Of a stretch of 64,000 nt of DNA, positions 25,316 to 35,107 are shown piece after piece. The notes under the pieces are model-generated. The model saw only the letters and a program-made list of their open reading frames with translations, ran no database searches and was not told the DNA's origin. This stretch comes from Deltaproteobacteria bacterium (GTDB lineage: Bacteria; Myxococcota_A; Polyangia; Polyangiales; Polyangiaceae): NCBI GenBank assembly GCA_016875405.1, contig VGRJ01000005.1, forward strand, positions 34,558 to 98,557, read 5' to 3'. The position numbers and the translations under genes are program-made. Numbering within the stretch: position 1 is the first letter of the stretch; each line of letters opens with the position of its first letter.

Positions 25316-26233
25316 ATGACGGATGGCGCCGGGCCAAAGGTCGCGGACAGCGCCATCGCTCGGCTCATCGAGCGTGTGGGCACCGATGCGCCGCTCGGCG
25401 TGTTCGACTCGGGCCTCGGAGGTCTCACCGTCGTGCGCGCCATGCGCGAGCGGCTCCCGAACGAGGACATCATCTACCTCGGCGACAACGCGCGCGTGCC
25501 CTACGGGACCCGGTCCCCCGAGACGATCGTCCGCTACGCGCTGGGCTGCGCCCGAGAGCTCTCGAGCCGAGGCGTCAAGGCGATCATCGTCGCTTGCAAC
25601 ACCGTGAGCGCGGTCGCCCTCGACCGCCTCCGCGCCGAGCTGGACCTCCCCGTCACGGGCGTCATCATCCCAGGAGCCCGGGCCGCTACGCGCGCGTCGG
25701 GTGAGGCCCCGGTGGGCGTCCTCGGGACGCTGGGGACCATTTCGTCGGGCGCCTACACGCGTGCGGTCGCGTCGTTCTCGAGTCGAACCGAGGTCCTCGG
25801 GCAGGCGGCGCCGCTGCTCGTCGCGCTCGCCGAGGAGGGCTGGACCGAGGGCGAGGTGCCAAGGCTCGTCGTGCGAAAATACCTCGACTCGTTTTTTGGT
25901 CCCGAGGTGGTCGAGGGGTTCGGACTACCGCGCGCCTCGAAGGTCGGCTGCGTGGTGCTCGGGTGCACGCATTTTCCGCTATTTCGCGAGCTCATCGAGC
26001 GTGAGGTCCGCGAGATCGGCGGGCGCGGCATCCCGGTCGTGGACAGCGCCCGCGAGACGGCGAGCGACGTCGAAGCGTTCCTGAACGAGCGCGGCATGCG
26101 CTCACGACGCGACGAAGCCGGCCGCCTCGAGCTGCTCGTCACCGACAAGCCGAGGAGCTTCGAGGCCGTCGCGTCTCGGTTCCTCGGCGGTGCGGTCGGC
26201 GGCGTCGATCTCGTCGATCTGAAGCCCGAGTGA
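25316..26233 (+). CDS. murI: Glutamate racemase
   Basis: This 305-residue enzyme makes D-glutamate for peptidoglycan. It shows GVFDSGLGGLTVVRAM, YLGDNARVPYGTRS, VACNTVSAVAL with the first catalytic cysteine, GVLGTLGTISSGAY, and VLGCTHFPLF with the second. I chose the ATG at 25316; the frame is open earlier, but the conserved domain begins about 23 residues after this ATG. TATGGT at 25272-25277 may be its -10 box. The gene separates the TssB-TssC fusion from the main T6SS operon. Confidence 0.95.
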   Translation: MTDGAGPKVADSAIARLIERVGTDAPLGVFDSGLGGLTVVRAMRERLPNEDIIYLGDNARVPYGTRSPETIVRYALGCARELSSRGVKAIIVACNTVSAVALDRLRAELDLPVTGVIIPGARAATRASGEAPVGVLGTLGTISSGAYTRAVASFSSRTEVLGQAAPLLVALAEEGWTEGEVPRLVVRKYLDSFFGPEVVEGFGLPRASKVGCVVLGCTHFPLFRELIEREVREIGGRGIPVVDSARETASDVEAFLNERGMRSRRDEAGRLELLVTDKPRSFEAVASRFLGGAVGGVDLVDLKPE

Positions 26234-26299
26234 AGACGAATCTCGACGGGAATGCTCGGGCGACGCGCACGCCGCGGCCCGCGGAACCCTTCAGACGAC

Positions 26300-26330
26300 G
26301 ACGCCCACCGCCAGGGAGACGGTGGGCGTC
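26300..26330. terminator. Hairpin between convergent murI and tssC
   Basis: GACGCCCACCG and CGGTGGGCGTC form a perfect 11-bp stem with a 9-base loop. The plus-strand tail is CTCGATTTG, a weak T-tract. The hairpin lies between the stops of two convergent genes and could serve both directions. Confidence 0.6.
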
Positions 26331-26422
26331 CTCGATTTGCCCCGAGCATCGAGGAGGGCGGGGTACGTGAGCGCCGGACCGCAGCCGACAACGACCGCCC
26401 CGGCGCCCACGCTTGACGCGAA

Positions 26423-27907
26423 TCACTCCTTGTCGAGCTTGCCGACGAGCCCCAGCGTGAAGGAGGCGCCCATGTACTTGAAGTGCGGGCGCACCTTCAT
26501 GTCGACCTTGTACCAGCCGGCGTTTCCCGGGATGTCCTCGACCGTGATCTGCGCCTGACGGAGCGGGCGACGACCACGAACCGCGGGCGAGACGACGTCC
26601 TGATCGGCGACGTACTGACCGATCCACTTGTTGAGCTCGCGCTCGAGGTCGGCACGCTCCTTCCAGCTGCCGATCTGCTCGCGCTGCAGCACCTTGATGT
26701 AGTGCGCGAGGCGGCAGGTGATGAACAGGTAAGGCAGCTGCGTGCCGAGTCGGTAGTTCAGCTCCGCATCCCGACCCTCGGCGCTCTGGCCGAAGCTCTT
26801 GGCCTTCTGCGCGCTGTTCGCCGAGAAGAAGCACGCGTTGTCCGAGTCCTTGCGGAAGGTGAGCCCGATGAAGCCCTCCTCGCTCAGCTCGTACTCGCGA
26901 CGCTCGGTGAGCAGGACCTCGGTCGGGACCTTGGTCTGGATCTCGCCCATCGCCTCGTACTGATGCAACGGCATGTCCTCCACGGTGCCGCCCGCTTGAG
27001 GCCCGATGATGTTCGGGCACCAACGGTACTGCGCGAAGCTGTCGGCGACGCGCGTGGCGAACGCGAAGGCCGAGTTGCCCCAGAGGTACTTCTGGTGCTG
27101 CCCGATGACGCTCTCCTCGTAGTTGAACGCCTTCACAGGCCGGGTGTTCTGGCCGTAGGGGAGGCGCAGGAGGAAGCGCGGCATCGTGAGCCCGACGTAG
27201 CGCGCGTCCTCGCTCTCGCGGAACGCCTGCCACTTCGTGTACTGCGGGCCCTCGAACGTCGCCTTCAGGTCCTTCATGTTGGCGAGGTCGGTGTAGCTGT
27301 CGAGCCCGAAGAACTGCGACCCGGCGGCCGTGATGAACGGCGCGTGCGACATCGCGGCGACCGCGGCGCAGTTCTGCAGGAGCGCGATGTCCTGCGGACC
27401 AGGGCCGAAGTCGTAGTTGCCGACGAGCATGCCGTAGGGCTTGCCGCCGAACTGGCCGTACTCCGCCGAGTACACGAGCTTGTAGAGGCCGCTCTTCGGG
27501 ATCTCGGGGGCATCCTCGAAGTCCATGAGGAGATCGTCCTTCGAGACGTTGACCATCTCGACACGGATGTTCTCGCGGAAGTTCACGCGATCGATCACGA
27601 ACTTGAGGCCGCGCCAAGCGCTCTCGAGCGCCTGAAACTGCGGGTTGTGGAGGATGACGTCGATCTGATTCGAGAGCTTCTGATCGATCTCGGCGATCAT
27701 CGCGTCGACGAGCGCCTTGTCGACCTTCTCACCCTCGCGCTTCGGCTGAATGAGTTCGGCGATGAACGCCTGCACGCCGGCCTTCGCGATTTCGTAGCCC
27801 TCGTTCCCGGGGCCCATTTTCGCCTCATGAAGGATTTCGTCTAGGAGCGACTCGCCCTCGAGCGTCTGCGACGCGCCCTCGGTCTGGGACTGCTGCGACA
27901 TGCTCAC
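26423..27907 (-). CDS. tssC: T6SS large sheath subunit TssC (VipB/ImpC)
   Basis: This 494-residue protein forms, with TssB, the contractile sheath around the Hcp tube. Typical segments are QFQALESAWRGLKFVIDR, LVYSAEYGQFGGKPYGMLVG, NYDFGPGPQDIALL, MPRFLLRLPYG, LPYLFITCRLAHYIKV and HFKYMGASFTL at the C-terminus. Length and order match the family. The GTG at 27907 overlaps the tssB stop as GTGA; an ATG at 27901 is the alternative start. It is the last gene of the minus-strand T6SS arm. Confidence 0.97.
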   Translation of the reverse strand: MSMSQQSQTEGASQTLEGESLLDEILHEAKMGPGNEGYEIAKAGVQAFIAELIQPKREGEKVDKALVDAMIAEIDQKLSNQIDVILHNPQFQALESAWRGLKFVIDRVNFRENIRVEMVNVSKDDLLMDFEDAPEIPKSGLYKLVYSAEYGQFGGKPYGMLVGNYDFGPGPQDIALLQNCAAVAAMSHAPFITAAGSQFFGLDSYTDLANMKDLKATFEGPQYTKWQAFRESEDARYVGLTMPRFLLRLPYGQNTRPVKAFNYEESVIGQHQKYLWGNSAFAFATRVADSFAQYRWCPNIIGPQAGGTVEDMPLHQYEAMGEIQTKVPTEVLLTERREYELSEEGFIGLTFRKDSDNACFFSANSAQKAKSFGQSAEGRDAELNYRLGTQLPYLFITCRLAHYIKVLQREQIGSWKERADLERELNKWIGQYVADQDVVSPAVRGRRPLRQAQITVEDIPGNAGWYKVDMKVRPHFKYMGASFTLGLVGKLDKE

Positions 27908-28398
27908 TCACCTTCCTTCTTGAGACCGAGCTCGTTGACGATGCGGTTGCGCGCCGCGGGGTCCCCGAGGATGTTCTGGATCTTGTTGCGGAACGCCTTC
28001 TCGTTGCCGAGCGGGCCCTTCAGCGCCGTGAGCGCCGCGCGCAGGTCGAGGAGCTTCTTCAGCTCCGGCACCTGATTCGCGATCGCCTCCGGCTCCATGT
28101 CCGAGAGCCGACGGAAGCGCAGGTTGACGTTGAGCTCCTCGCCCTCCTTCTCGCTCAGCTTGTCCGGCACCGCGAAGTTCAGGCTGAGCTTCTGCTCGGC
28201 CATCACCTTCGAGAAATTGTCCTTGTCGACGTTGATCGGCTTGCGGTCCTCGAGCGGTCGGGGATCGGGGCGCTGCGTGAAATCCCCCATCATCAACATT
28301 TTGAGGGGGAGCTCGACCTCTTCCTGAGCGTCTCCGGTGGCCGGCTTGTAGACAATGTTGACGCGCTCCTTAGGAGCGACTGAACCTTCCTTGCTCAT
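27904..28398 (-). CDS. tssB: T6SS small sheath subunit TssB (VipA/ImpB)
   Basis: This 164-residue protein pairs with TssC in the sheath. It shows LPLKMLMMGDFTQRPDPR, KPINVDKDNFSKVMAEQKLS, the LNVNLRFRRLSDMEPEAIAN strand-helix and VPELKKLLDLRAALTALKG. I chose the ATG at 28398, which has an AAGGAG box 11 bases upstream; the frame is open much farther but that part runs antisense to nothing recognisable and within tssA in another frame. It overlaps tssC by 4 bases. It has its own candidate promoter at 28425-28430, which fits the high sheath copy number. Confidence 0.96.
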   Translation of the reverse strand: MSKEGSVAPKERVNIVYKPATGDAQEEVELPLKMLMMGDFTQRPDPRPLEDRKPINVDKDNFSKVMAEQKLSLNFAVPDKLSEKEGEELNVNLRFRRLSDMEPEAIANQVPELKKLLDLRAALTALKGPLGNEKAFRNKIQNILGDPAARNRIVNELGLKKEGE

Positions 28399-28424
28399 CT
28401 CAGCTGCGTCTCCTTTCCCCTGGG

Positions 28425-28430
28425 ACGTTA
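28425..28430 (-). promoter_or_regulatory. Candidate -10 box (TAACGT) for tssB-tssC
   Basis: TAACGT lies 26 bases before the tssB ATG in the 188-base gap after tssA. This would give a leader of about 20 bases carrying the AAGGAG site. No good -35 element is visible. Confidence 0.35.
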
Positions 28431-28586
28431 GCAATCCAAACGCGCTCCACAGTGGTGCCGTAGGGCTAGACCCAGACAGGGGGGGGACAGGAGCATACCG
28501 AAGTTCACGCGCCCCACGGAAAGCATTTTCGGTCGACGGATTCGCGTGCTCGCCGCCCCATGCGCGGAACGGCCAAGCGGCTCGCG

Positions 28587-30263
28587 TTAGGCTTTCTTCG
28601 GAGCGAGGCGCAGAGCGGTCGCCGCGTCGAGCTGGCAGAGCCGCTCGAAGGTCGCCTCCTCTGCGGCCTTCGCCTCGGCGGTGGGCGTGCCGACGCTGTT
28701 CAGGCCTCGGTATGCGGAGTAGAGCGCCGCGTAAACTTCGCCCGCGAGGCGCGGGTCCCAAAGCGCGAGTTCGTGTCGCCGAATGATTTCGGTCAGCCCT
28801 TCGAGCTGGCTCTTCGCGATGTCGAGCTGGCCTGCGCCCAGGCAGAGCTGCGCTAGCGCGAGGCGGCCGCGGAACCGCTCCGCGGGCGTGGGAGCCGCAT
28901 CGCTCGCCGCCATCACGACCGAGAGCGCCTTGCCGAGGTCGCCCTTCATCGCGTGGTCCTTTGCCTCCTTCAACGGTTCGTCGAGCACGCTCGGGGCGGC
29001 GCCACCACCACCGCCATCGGCGGCGAGGAGCGGCTTCACCTCGTTCTCGATCCACATCTGCGTCTGAGCATCTGCGTAGGGCGTGCCGTCCGAGAACTTG
29101 AGCTGCGGGAGGCTCGGGACCTTCTTCAACATCAAGGCGACCTGGAGCAAGAGCTCCTCCTTTGCCTTGAGGAACAGCGCCCCGAGGGCGGACATGGCCG
29201 TGGCGACGTAGCGCTGCGGATCGAGCCAGAGAATGAAGTTGCCGCCCTGGGTGTCCGCCTCGTTCAAGAGGGTGAGCCAGTCGTTCGACGAGGCGAGCCC
29301 ATCGAGACGGGTCTTGATGTGCGCACCGGGCGCCTCGACGAGCGTACGCCCCTCCATCACGGCCGGTACCTGCGTGACCTCGAGCCACATGCCGAAGCGG
29401 CTCAGCTTGTAGGCCATCGGGTTCTCGGGCTTCTCGCCGCGCAGGAGCTGCCCCATCTTCACGAGCAGGCGCGTCGTCGGTTGCACCGCGCCGCGCGCCT
29501 CCGCAGCCGTGACGAGGCTCGCCGCGGTCGCGCCGCCTCCCGATGGAGCCGCGGTCATCGGAGCTGCCGCGGGTGCCGGCGCCGCGGCAGGCGGGGGAAC
29601 CGCGGCCGGCGCAGCCTCGGCGGCGGGCGCAGCCGCGGGTGCGGGCGCCGCGGGAGTAGGCGCCGCGGCAGGCGGGGGAGCGGCGGGCTTCGGTGCCTCC
29701 TTCGGCACCGAGCGCGCGAGCCCTCGAATCGCCTCCCGAAGCTTGCTCATTCCGGGGTAGTGATCCGCGAACTTGGTGCGACCGAGCTGGTCGAGCGCGA
29801 GGCTCTGTTCGTCGATGAGCTTGACGAGCGCCGCATCGCCCGCCTTCAGCTTGATCGCGGCCACCTGCTCGCCCGACTGGTCGCTCATCCACCCCACCAT
29901 GCCGGCGCGCGCGCGCAGCCGGTTCAGCGGGGGGAACATCGTGTCCCAGTAGCGCTCCATCAACACCCGCACGAGCACGAGCCCATCGAGGACCTTCGTG
30001 AGGTCCCCTTCGCGCATCTTGGTGCAGGCGAGGTAGCAGCCGATTCGAAAGTCCTTCGACTTCTCGACGAGGATTTCCTCGCTCAGCGACGCGACGATGC
30101 CCCAGTTGCAGTTCTCCCCGGAGAGCGAGCTCAGCTTGTCGACCTCGAGCTTCACTTGCTCGAACTGCTCGTCGTAGCTGACATCCGCTCCAGCACCCCC
30201 GTTAATGGGCGCGAGCAGATCATCGATTCGGGCGAGGGACTCGTTCAGCAGCTCTTCGGACAT
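28587..30263 (-). CDS. tssA: T6SS assembly protein TssA (ImpA N-terminal domain)
   Basis: This 558-residue protein caps and guides the growing tail. The N-terminal ImpA_N domain (about residues 1-160) includes NWGIVASLSEEILVEKSKDF, VLMERYWDTMFPPLNRLRAR and a trailing helix. A linker of about 70 residues made almost only of Ala and Pro follows (about 185-255), then a helical C-terminal region with GDLGKALSVVMAASDAAP and AQLCLGAGQLDIAKSQLEGL. It has no Shine-Dalgarno sequence; TAGCAT lies 9 bases before the ATG. It lies downstream of tagF. Confidence 0.9.
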   Translation of the reverse strand: MSEELLNESLARIDDLLAPINGGAGADVSYDEQFEQVKLEVDKLSSLSGENCNWGIVASLSEEILVEKSKDFRIGCYLACTKMREGDLTKVLDGLVLVRVLMERYWDTMFPPLNRLRARAGMVGWMSDQSGEQVAAIKLKAGDAALVKLIDEQSLALDQLGRTKFADHYPGMSKLREAIRGLARSVPKEAPKPAAPPPAAAPTPAAPAPAAAPAAEAAPAAVPPPAAAPAPAAAPMTAAPSGGGATAASLVTAAEARGAVQPTTRLLVKMGQLLRGEKPENPMAYKLSRFGMWLEVTQVPAVMEGRTLVEAPGAHIKTRLDGLASSNDWLTLLNEADTQGGNFILWLDPQRYVATAMSALGALFLKAKEELLLQVALMLKKVPSLPQLKFSDGTPYADAQTQMWIENEVKPLLAADGGGGGAAPSVLDEPLKEAKDHAMKGDLGKALSVVMAASDAAPTPAERFRGRLALAQLCLGAGQLDIAKSQLEGLTEIIRRHELALWDPRLAGEVYAALYSAYRGLNSVGTPTAEAKAAEEATFERLCQLDAATALRLAPKKA

Positions 30264-30272
30264 CGCGCGGCA

Positions 30273-30278
30273 ATGCTA
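30273..30278 (-). promoter_or_regulatory. Predicted -10 box (TAGCAT) of a leaderless tssA promoter
   Basis: TTGGTAGCAT (an extended -10 form, TGnTAnnnT) ends 9 bases before the tssA ATG. Confidence 0.45.
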
Positions 30279-30331
30279 CCAAGAAGCGGACCCGTTGGGG
30301 CACGGGAGGCGGCGAGCGCCTCGCGACCCGC

Positions 30332-31303
30332 TCAAAGAGCCGCGAGGAACGCGGCGATCGTCGCATCGGGATCTGCGAGCACGGCGTCGAGGGCGGGCGC
30401 GAGCCTCGCGCGCACGGCCACCTCATCCACCTCGAGCGGAGCGAGGAGGTCGGTCATGTGGTCGCCCACGGGGAGCGACGACAAGAGCGCCTTCAGCGTC
30501 GCGACGTGCGGCGGGCCGAGGTGCACAATCGCCTCGCGCTGCGGCGTCCAGTAAGCGTTGAACACCGTCCGTTGCCACTTGCCGAGCCGCTGCATCACGT
30601 CGGTCCAGACCGCAATGCCGTAGAGATCCGTGGCCGCGAGCGGCAGGCGCAGGGCGAGGTTCGTCTGAGGACGCTCCTGGCCTCGGAAATACTCGACCGA
30701 CGCGTGGATCATCTGCATGGCCGCGAAGCGCGCCGCGACCGTCCCAAAGGTCGCCTCCCAGAGCGCTCGCATGGTGTGCTGCTGCGTGAACGCCTGGTAC
30801 TGGGCCTGGATCGCCCCCGCGGCCTCAAGGGAAATCACAGGGAGGGCGTGCACGCGCGCGAGGAACGCCTCGACAGGAAGGCCTCGTCCGTTCTGGACGA
30901 GTTCGTACGCGGCTTGAAGGAATGGCCATACGACGAGCGGGAGCGCCGGCCCGGCCGCGAGCAGGTGCTCGTAGTCATACGCGGTCGCCACGGTCATCGG
31001 GTAGTGACGTCCCGCGCTGTCGCCGCTCGCCGCCCACACGCCTACGAGGCCGCGCTCGGGCTCGGCCCCACCCTCGCCGTCCTCACCGCGGTAGATGAAG
31101 AGCCCTGCCGAGCCTTGGTACGCAGGCAAGAAGCCCTGCTCGAGCGACTGCCGGACGAGGTTCAGCGCGCCCTGCATCCAACGATCGTAGCCCGCTTGCT
31201 CTGCGCCAGAGGCGTTTGAGCGGACGAAATCGCCCGTCGCAGGGAGCTTGCCGTAGCAGACGATCGACGGCGGCTGCGGGGTGCGGCGACGCCAGAGAGC
31301 CAT
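30332..31303 (-). CDS. tagF: T6SS-associated protein TagF (ImpM)
   Basis: This 323-residue protein has the TagF/ImpM signature near its N-terminus (VCYGKLPATGDFVR), then GYDRWMQGAL, GVWAASGDSAGRHYPMTV and FQGKF-free helical regions. In Pseudomonas aeruginosa TagF represses T6SS assembly, partly through the FHA protein. Here the C-terminal half (from about residue 180) extends beyond the roughly 150-residue ImpM domain. It lies between tssM and tssA. GGTAAAGAG starts 16 bases before the ATG, the same as at lon. Confidence 0.9.
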   Translation of the reverse strand: MALWRRRTPQPPSIVCYGKLPATGDFVRSNASGAEQAGYDRWMQGALNLVRQSLEQGFLPAYQGSAGLFIYRGEDGEGGAEPERGLVGVWAASGDSAGRHYPMTVATAYDYEHLLAAGPALPLVVWPFLQAAYELVQNGRGLPVEAFLARVHALPVISLEAAGAIQAQYQAFTQQHTMRALWEATFGTVAARFAAMQMIHASVEYFRGQERPQTNLALRLPLAATDLYGIAVWTDVMQRLGKWQRTVFNAYWTPQREAIVHLGPPHVATLKALLSSLPVGDHMTDLLAPLEVDEVAVRARLAPALDAVLADPDATIAAFLAAL

Positions 31304-31351
31304 GTTGAGACTCTTTACCCGGGCGCGTGCCCGAGAACAACGACCGTTCCT

Positions 31352-34300
31352 TCAGCCCCCGAAGTTGTCGCCGATCGACTGCGGGCAGTTCGAGTTCCGG
31401 AAGAAGTTTACCGGGAACGGATGGTTCTTGCGCTGCGGGCGGATCTTCATCTGGACGATGACCGGCGGCGCCGACATCTCCCACTCGACGCGGAAGACCT
31501 TGTCGTCGTCCTTTTCGGCCGTGTGTCGCCCCGCCTCGAGGAGTCGGAAGAATCCCCACGGGCCGTCGCGACGAAGCTCCTCGTCGAGGCCACCCGCGCC
31601 GCGAATGCGGATCGACGCTCCGGTTGGGCCGGCCGGCCCAGGCCACTCGAAGCCCTTCCAGAACTCCTTCTCGTTCTTGTAGACCCGCTGCACGCCGTCG
31701 AGCTCGAACACGATCTCGCTCACGATCGGGCTCACCGTCGTCAGGCTAACGTTGAACGAGAGCTTCGGGTCGGCGTTGCCGTGGAAGAGCGCGTCGCTGA
31801 TCTCATCCGAGCGCTCGAGGCAGTTGTAGAGGTTCGTGTTGAACGGCGTGTAGCGCCGCGCCGGCTGCGAGCCTTGAAGATGAGTCGCAGGCACGAAGCG
31901 ATGGCCGACCTTCATGTGAAAGTCCTTCAGATAGGTCTCGTAGAACCCCCAGAGGATGCCGTCCTTGGGCTTGTAGAACGCCACGAAGTCCTCGTACGAA
32001 GCGTCACGCCGCGACGAGCTGTTGAACGGGTAGCGCCCCTGAATGGTGTCCTTGTACGGCGGCCAAACCGTGACCTCCCACAAGCCGCTCGCGGCTCCAC
32101 CCGCGCTCTTCAACATCGCCTTGTAGGACTGACGGAGCGGATTGAGCAGCAGGTCGCGCATCAGGCGCTGGCCAGTCGCATCGAGCGAGAGCAGGCGCTT
32201 CTCGGCTTCCGCCACCGCCTTCTCGAATAGCTGCGTGGCCTTCTTAGTGTCGCCATTCGGCGGGCCCTCCTCGAGCACCTGCATCTCTGCTGCGAGCTGC
32301 TCGAGGTCCCCGATGTAGCCCCCGAGACCGCTCGGCGGCGGAGGTTCGCCCTCCTTTGGCGGGTTTGGGAAGCCGAACTCGACCATCTTCTCGAACGCCT
32401 TCGGGATGGGATCGACCTGAGCAGCTGCGCCGCCTGGTCCCCCGCCGGTGAGGAGCTGGCTCACCCCCGGCGTCCGAAACTTCGCGTCAATCTTGCGACG
32501 TGCGCGCTGCCTGAGCTGGTCGATGACCCCACCCTTCGACTCGTCGACCTTGGCGTCAGCCTGCTCGTTCGCGACCTTGTCGAACTGGGTGTTGTCACGC
32601 AGCGCCTTGAGGAGACGCGAGTATGGCCAGTCCGCCGTCGCGAGGACCTTGAACTCGTCGATCGCCTCGACGTTGTTTTGCGGGACCTTGACGTCGATGT
32701 CGCGGAAGAAGTCGGTCCACTCGGTGACGTACTGGTTGTCGTAGTCCTGCCGCACCCGGTCGAGCGCCTTCTTGATGCGGTCCGGCTGACGCTTCTCCTC
32801 CTCGGTGAGCGGAACGACCCACTGCTCGCGCTCGAGGATCTTGAAGCCATCGTTGAGCCCCGCGATCACCGCCTCGTGTCCGGCGAACGTGTACTGTCCG
32901 CGGACCTCCTGATACTTGCCATCGCGCTTCTTCTTGCGGCTCGAGAGCACGGTGAGGGCCTGCTCGCGATCGGCGAACATCGAGTTCAGCGTCAAGGGCG
33001 GATACTTGAGGTTCTCGAGGGTGTCGGGCCCCTTCGGATCGATGCGCTCGCCCGCGAGCGCGTCGACGAATTGCTTGTAGTACCGATCGGCCTCACCGAC
33101 CCGGGTCAGCGCGTCGCGTGCGAAGGCGACGACCTGCGGGTTCAGCTCCTCGCCTTGGACGGGCGAGCCGTTGATCGAGCGCTTCCGCAAGCTGACGTAG
33201 TAGCTGACGTGACCGACGATCTTGTCTCGAAGGTCCGCCTCGCTGACGGAGCCCGCTTGCTCGCGGAGGGCGATGGCCCACTCGCGGGTGAGACGCGCGA
33301 CCTGCCAACGCTCGAGGTCGCTAAGCTTCGTCCAGTAGAGCGTCTCCGTGCCGAGGAGGAGGTATGTCTTCAGGGCCTCGTACTCCTCGAGGTAGTTTGT
33401 GCCGCTTGCTCGCTTCAGCTGCCCCTCAAGCTGCCCCTTGACCGGGGCGATGAAGCCGTCGCGCAGCGCGGCGATGTATTGCGCGACCGCAGGCTCGAAG
33501 AGCTTCTCGCCCTGGTACATGCCCCAGCGCATCGAGACGGGAGCCCCTTCTGAGTTCCACTGATCGAGCTTCTCGAGGTGCGCTCTCAGAGCGTCGAGCT
33601 GCTCGATCTTCGGGAGCACATCGCCCTCGGTCCAATCGAGCGCTGCCGACTCCCGGCTGATGCGCGCGGTGTCCTCGACGAGAGCGCGGTTGTCGACGAA
33701 GGACGAGATCGCGGGAAACAGGAGGGCGCTCGCGAAGAGCATCGCTGCAGCCGCCATCGCGAAACGCTTCAGGCGCGCGCGACGCACCTCCTCCTCGGTG
33801 AGCGCCGCGATGTCGCGGTCGGGGAAGACGACCCGCTCGAAGACATCCTTCAGGAAGAAGCTCTTCGCCTCGGTCGCGGCCGCAGGGGCCTCCCTCTCGA
33901 CGGCGCGGAGTCCGAAGGCCCGCCCCATCGCGCCCACGACGCGGTCGAGGGGCTTGCCTTCCTGAGTGCCGCTCGTGAAGTAGAAGCCCCGGAGGATCGG
34001 GGTCTTGGGGATCTTGGCTTTCTTGTCGGTCGGCGCCGCCGCGGTCGGTCGGAACGCCGTATCCATGAACTGGCTAAGGTTGTGCTTGATAGCCGCAAAC
34101 TCGAGCGGGAACTGATAGACCCGCTCCTTCTCCGCGCGTGAACCACGTCCAATGCCGATGCGGCGGAGGGTTCGCTGATGCAGGCTCGTCACCAGCAAGT
34201 CGAACTCGGCGTCGAACAGCTTACCGACCTTCGACTTATCGGCCTTGAGGTCGAGCGTCGCGCCCCACAGCTGCCCTCGCTCGCTGCGCTTCAGATCGCC

Positions 34301-35107
34301 GAAGAACTCGCTGAAGCCAGCGATGAGATCGCACTTGGTGAAGAGCACGTAGACGGGCAGCACCATGTGAAGGCGCTCCTGCATCTCGTCGATCCGGTCG
34401 CGGACGCGCTCGGCCGTGGTCTGGAGCTCGGCCTCGGTGGCGTCGAGAAGCTCGCTCACGCTCACCGCCACGATGACGCCGTTCAGCGGCTTCTGCGTGC
34501 GGTACTGCCGCAGCATGTCGAGGAAGGCGACCCACTCGTCGCGGTCCTCGCTCTGCGTCGTGTAGCGCCCCGCCGTGTCGAGCAGGATGGCCTCGTTGGT
34601 GAACCACCAATCGCAGTTGCGCGTGCCGCCGACGCCGCGAACCGCCGCGTTGTCCGGGTCGAGGTACGGGAACGAGAGCCCCGAGTAGCGAAGCGCGGTC
34701 GTCTTTCCTGCGCCTGGCGGGCCGACGATCGCATACCAGGGCAGCGAGTAGAGCGCGTCGCCTGACTCACCGAGGCTGCTGCGCTTGAGCGACGTGATGC
34801 CCTCGAGCATTCGCCGCTGGAGCTCCTGCACCTCGGCGCGATTTTCGGGCTTCGCGGCGAGCACCTGCTCCTGCGCCTGTTGCGCGATCGCCTTCTCGAG
34901 CGCGCGCGCCGCGCGACGCGACCGCACCCGGCGGTAGAGGACGATGCCGACCAACGCGAGGACGACGACGGCCGTGATCGTCACCGCGAGCCAGGTCGGG
35001 AAGATCTCCGGTTCAGGCGTGCCAGGCAGCGGAGCCAGCACGAACCAGAGGCCCCACACGAGGAGCAGGAACAGCGCGCTCAGGATCCAGAGCCACATAT
35101 TCCGCAT
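31352..35107 (-). CDS. tssM: T6SS inner-membrane complex protein TssM (IcmF)
   Basis: The protein is 1251 residues from the ATG at 35107. Two transmembrane helices lie near the N-terminus (WLWILSALFLLLVWGLWFVL and AVTITAVVVLALVGIVLY), followed by a cytoplasmic NTPase domain with Walker A GPPGAGKTTAL and LLDTAGRYTTQ. A third transmembrane helix (FAMAAAAMLFASALLFPAIS) leads to a large periplasmic domain that contacts TssJ. The frame is open to 35176, but MRNMWLW fits the family start. A palindrome at 35105-35124 overlaps the start codon. Together with TssL and TssJ it forms the envelope-spanning channel. Confidence 0.95.
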   Translation of the reverse strand: MRNMWLWILSALFLLLVWGLWFVLAPLPGTPEPEIFPTWLAVTITAVVVLALVGIVLYRRVRSRRAARALEKAIAQQAQEQVLAAKPENRAEVQELQRRMLEGITSLKRSSLGESGDALYSLPWYAIVGPPGAGKTTALRYSGLSFPYLDPDNAAVRGVGGTRNCDWWFTNEAILLDTAGRYTTQSEDRDEWVAFLDMLRQYRTQKPLNGVIVAVSVSELLDATEAELQTTAERVRDRIDEMQERLHMVLPVYVLFTKCDLIAGFSEFFGDLKRSERGQLWGATLDLKADKSKVGKLFDAEFDLLVTSLHQRTLRRIGIGRGSRAEKERVYQFPLEFAAIKHNLSQFMDTAFRPTAAAPTDKKAKIPKTPILRGFYFTSGTQEGKPLDRVVGAMGRAFGLRAVEREAPAAATEAKSFFLKDVFERVVFPDRDIAALTEEEVRRARLKRFAMAAAAMLFASALLFPAISSFVDNRALVEDTARISRESAALDWTEGDVLPKIEQLDALRAHLEKLDQWNSEGAPVSMRWGMYQGEKLFEPAVAQYIAALRDGFIAPVKGQLEGQLKRASGTNYLEEYEALKTYLLLGTETLYWTKLSDLERWQVARLTREWAIALREQAGSVSEADLRDKIVGHVSYYVSLRKRSINGSPVQGEELNPQVVAFARDALTRVGEADRYYKQFVDALAGERIDPKGPDTLENLKYPPLTLNSMFADREQALTVLSSRKKKRDGKYQEVRGQYTFAGHEAVIAGLNDGFKILEREQWVVPLTEEEKRQPDRIKKALDRVRQDYDNQYVTEWTDFFRDIDVKVPQNNVEAIDEFKVLATADWPYSRLLKALRDNTQFDKVANEQADAKVDESKGGVIDQLRQRARRKIDAKFRTPGVSQLLTGGGPGGAAAQVDPIPKAFEKMVEFGFPNPPKEGEPPPPSGLGGYIGDLEQLAAEMQVLEEGPPNGDTKKATQLFEKAVAEAEKRLLSLDATGQRLMRDLLLNPLRQSYKAMLKSAGGAASGLWEVTVWPPYKDTIQGRYPFNSSSRRDASYEDFVAFYKPKDGILWGFYETYLKDFHMKVGHRFVPATHLQGSQPARRYTPFNTNLYNCLERSDEISDALFHGNADPKLSFNVSLTTVSPIVSEIVFELDGVQRVYKNEKEFWKGFEWPGPAGPTGASIRIRGAGGLDEELRRDGPWGFFRLLEAGRHTAEKDDDKVFRVEWEMSAPPVIVQMKIRPQRKNHPFPVNFFRNSNCPQSIGDNFGG

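Noticed and set aside
28399..29892. Extension of the tssB frame upstream of 28398
   Set aside because: It overlaps tssA in another frame and is low-complexity Arg/Gly; the ATG at 28398 has a ribosome-binding site and gives the normal TssB length.
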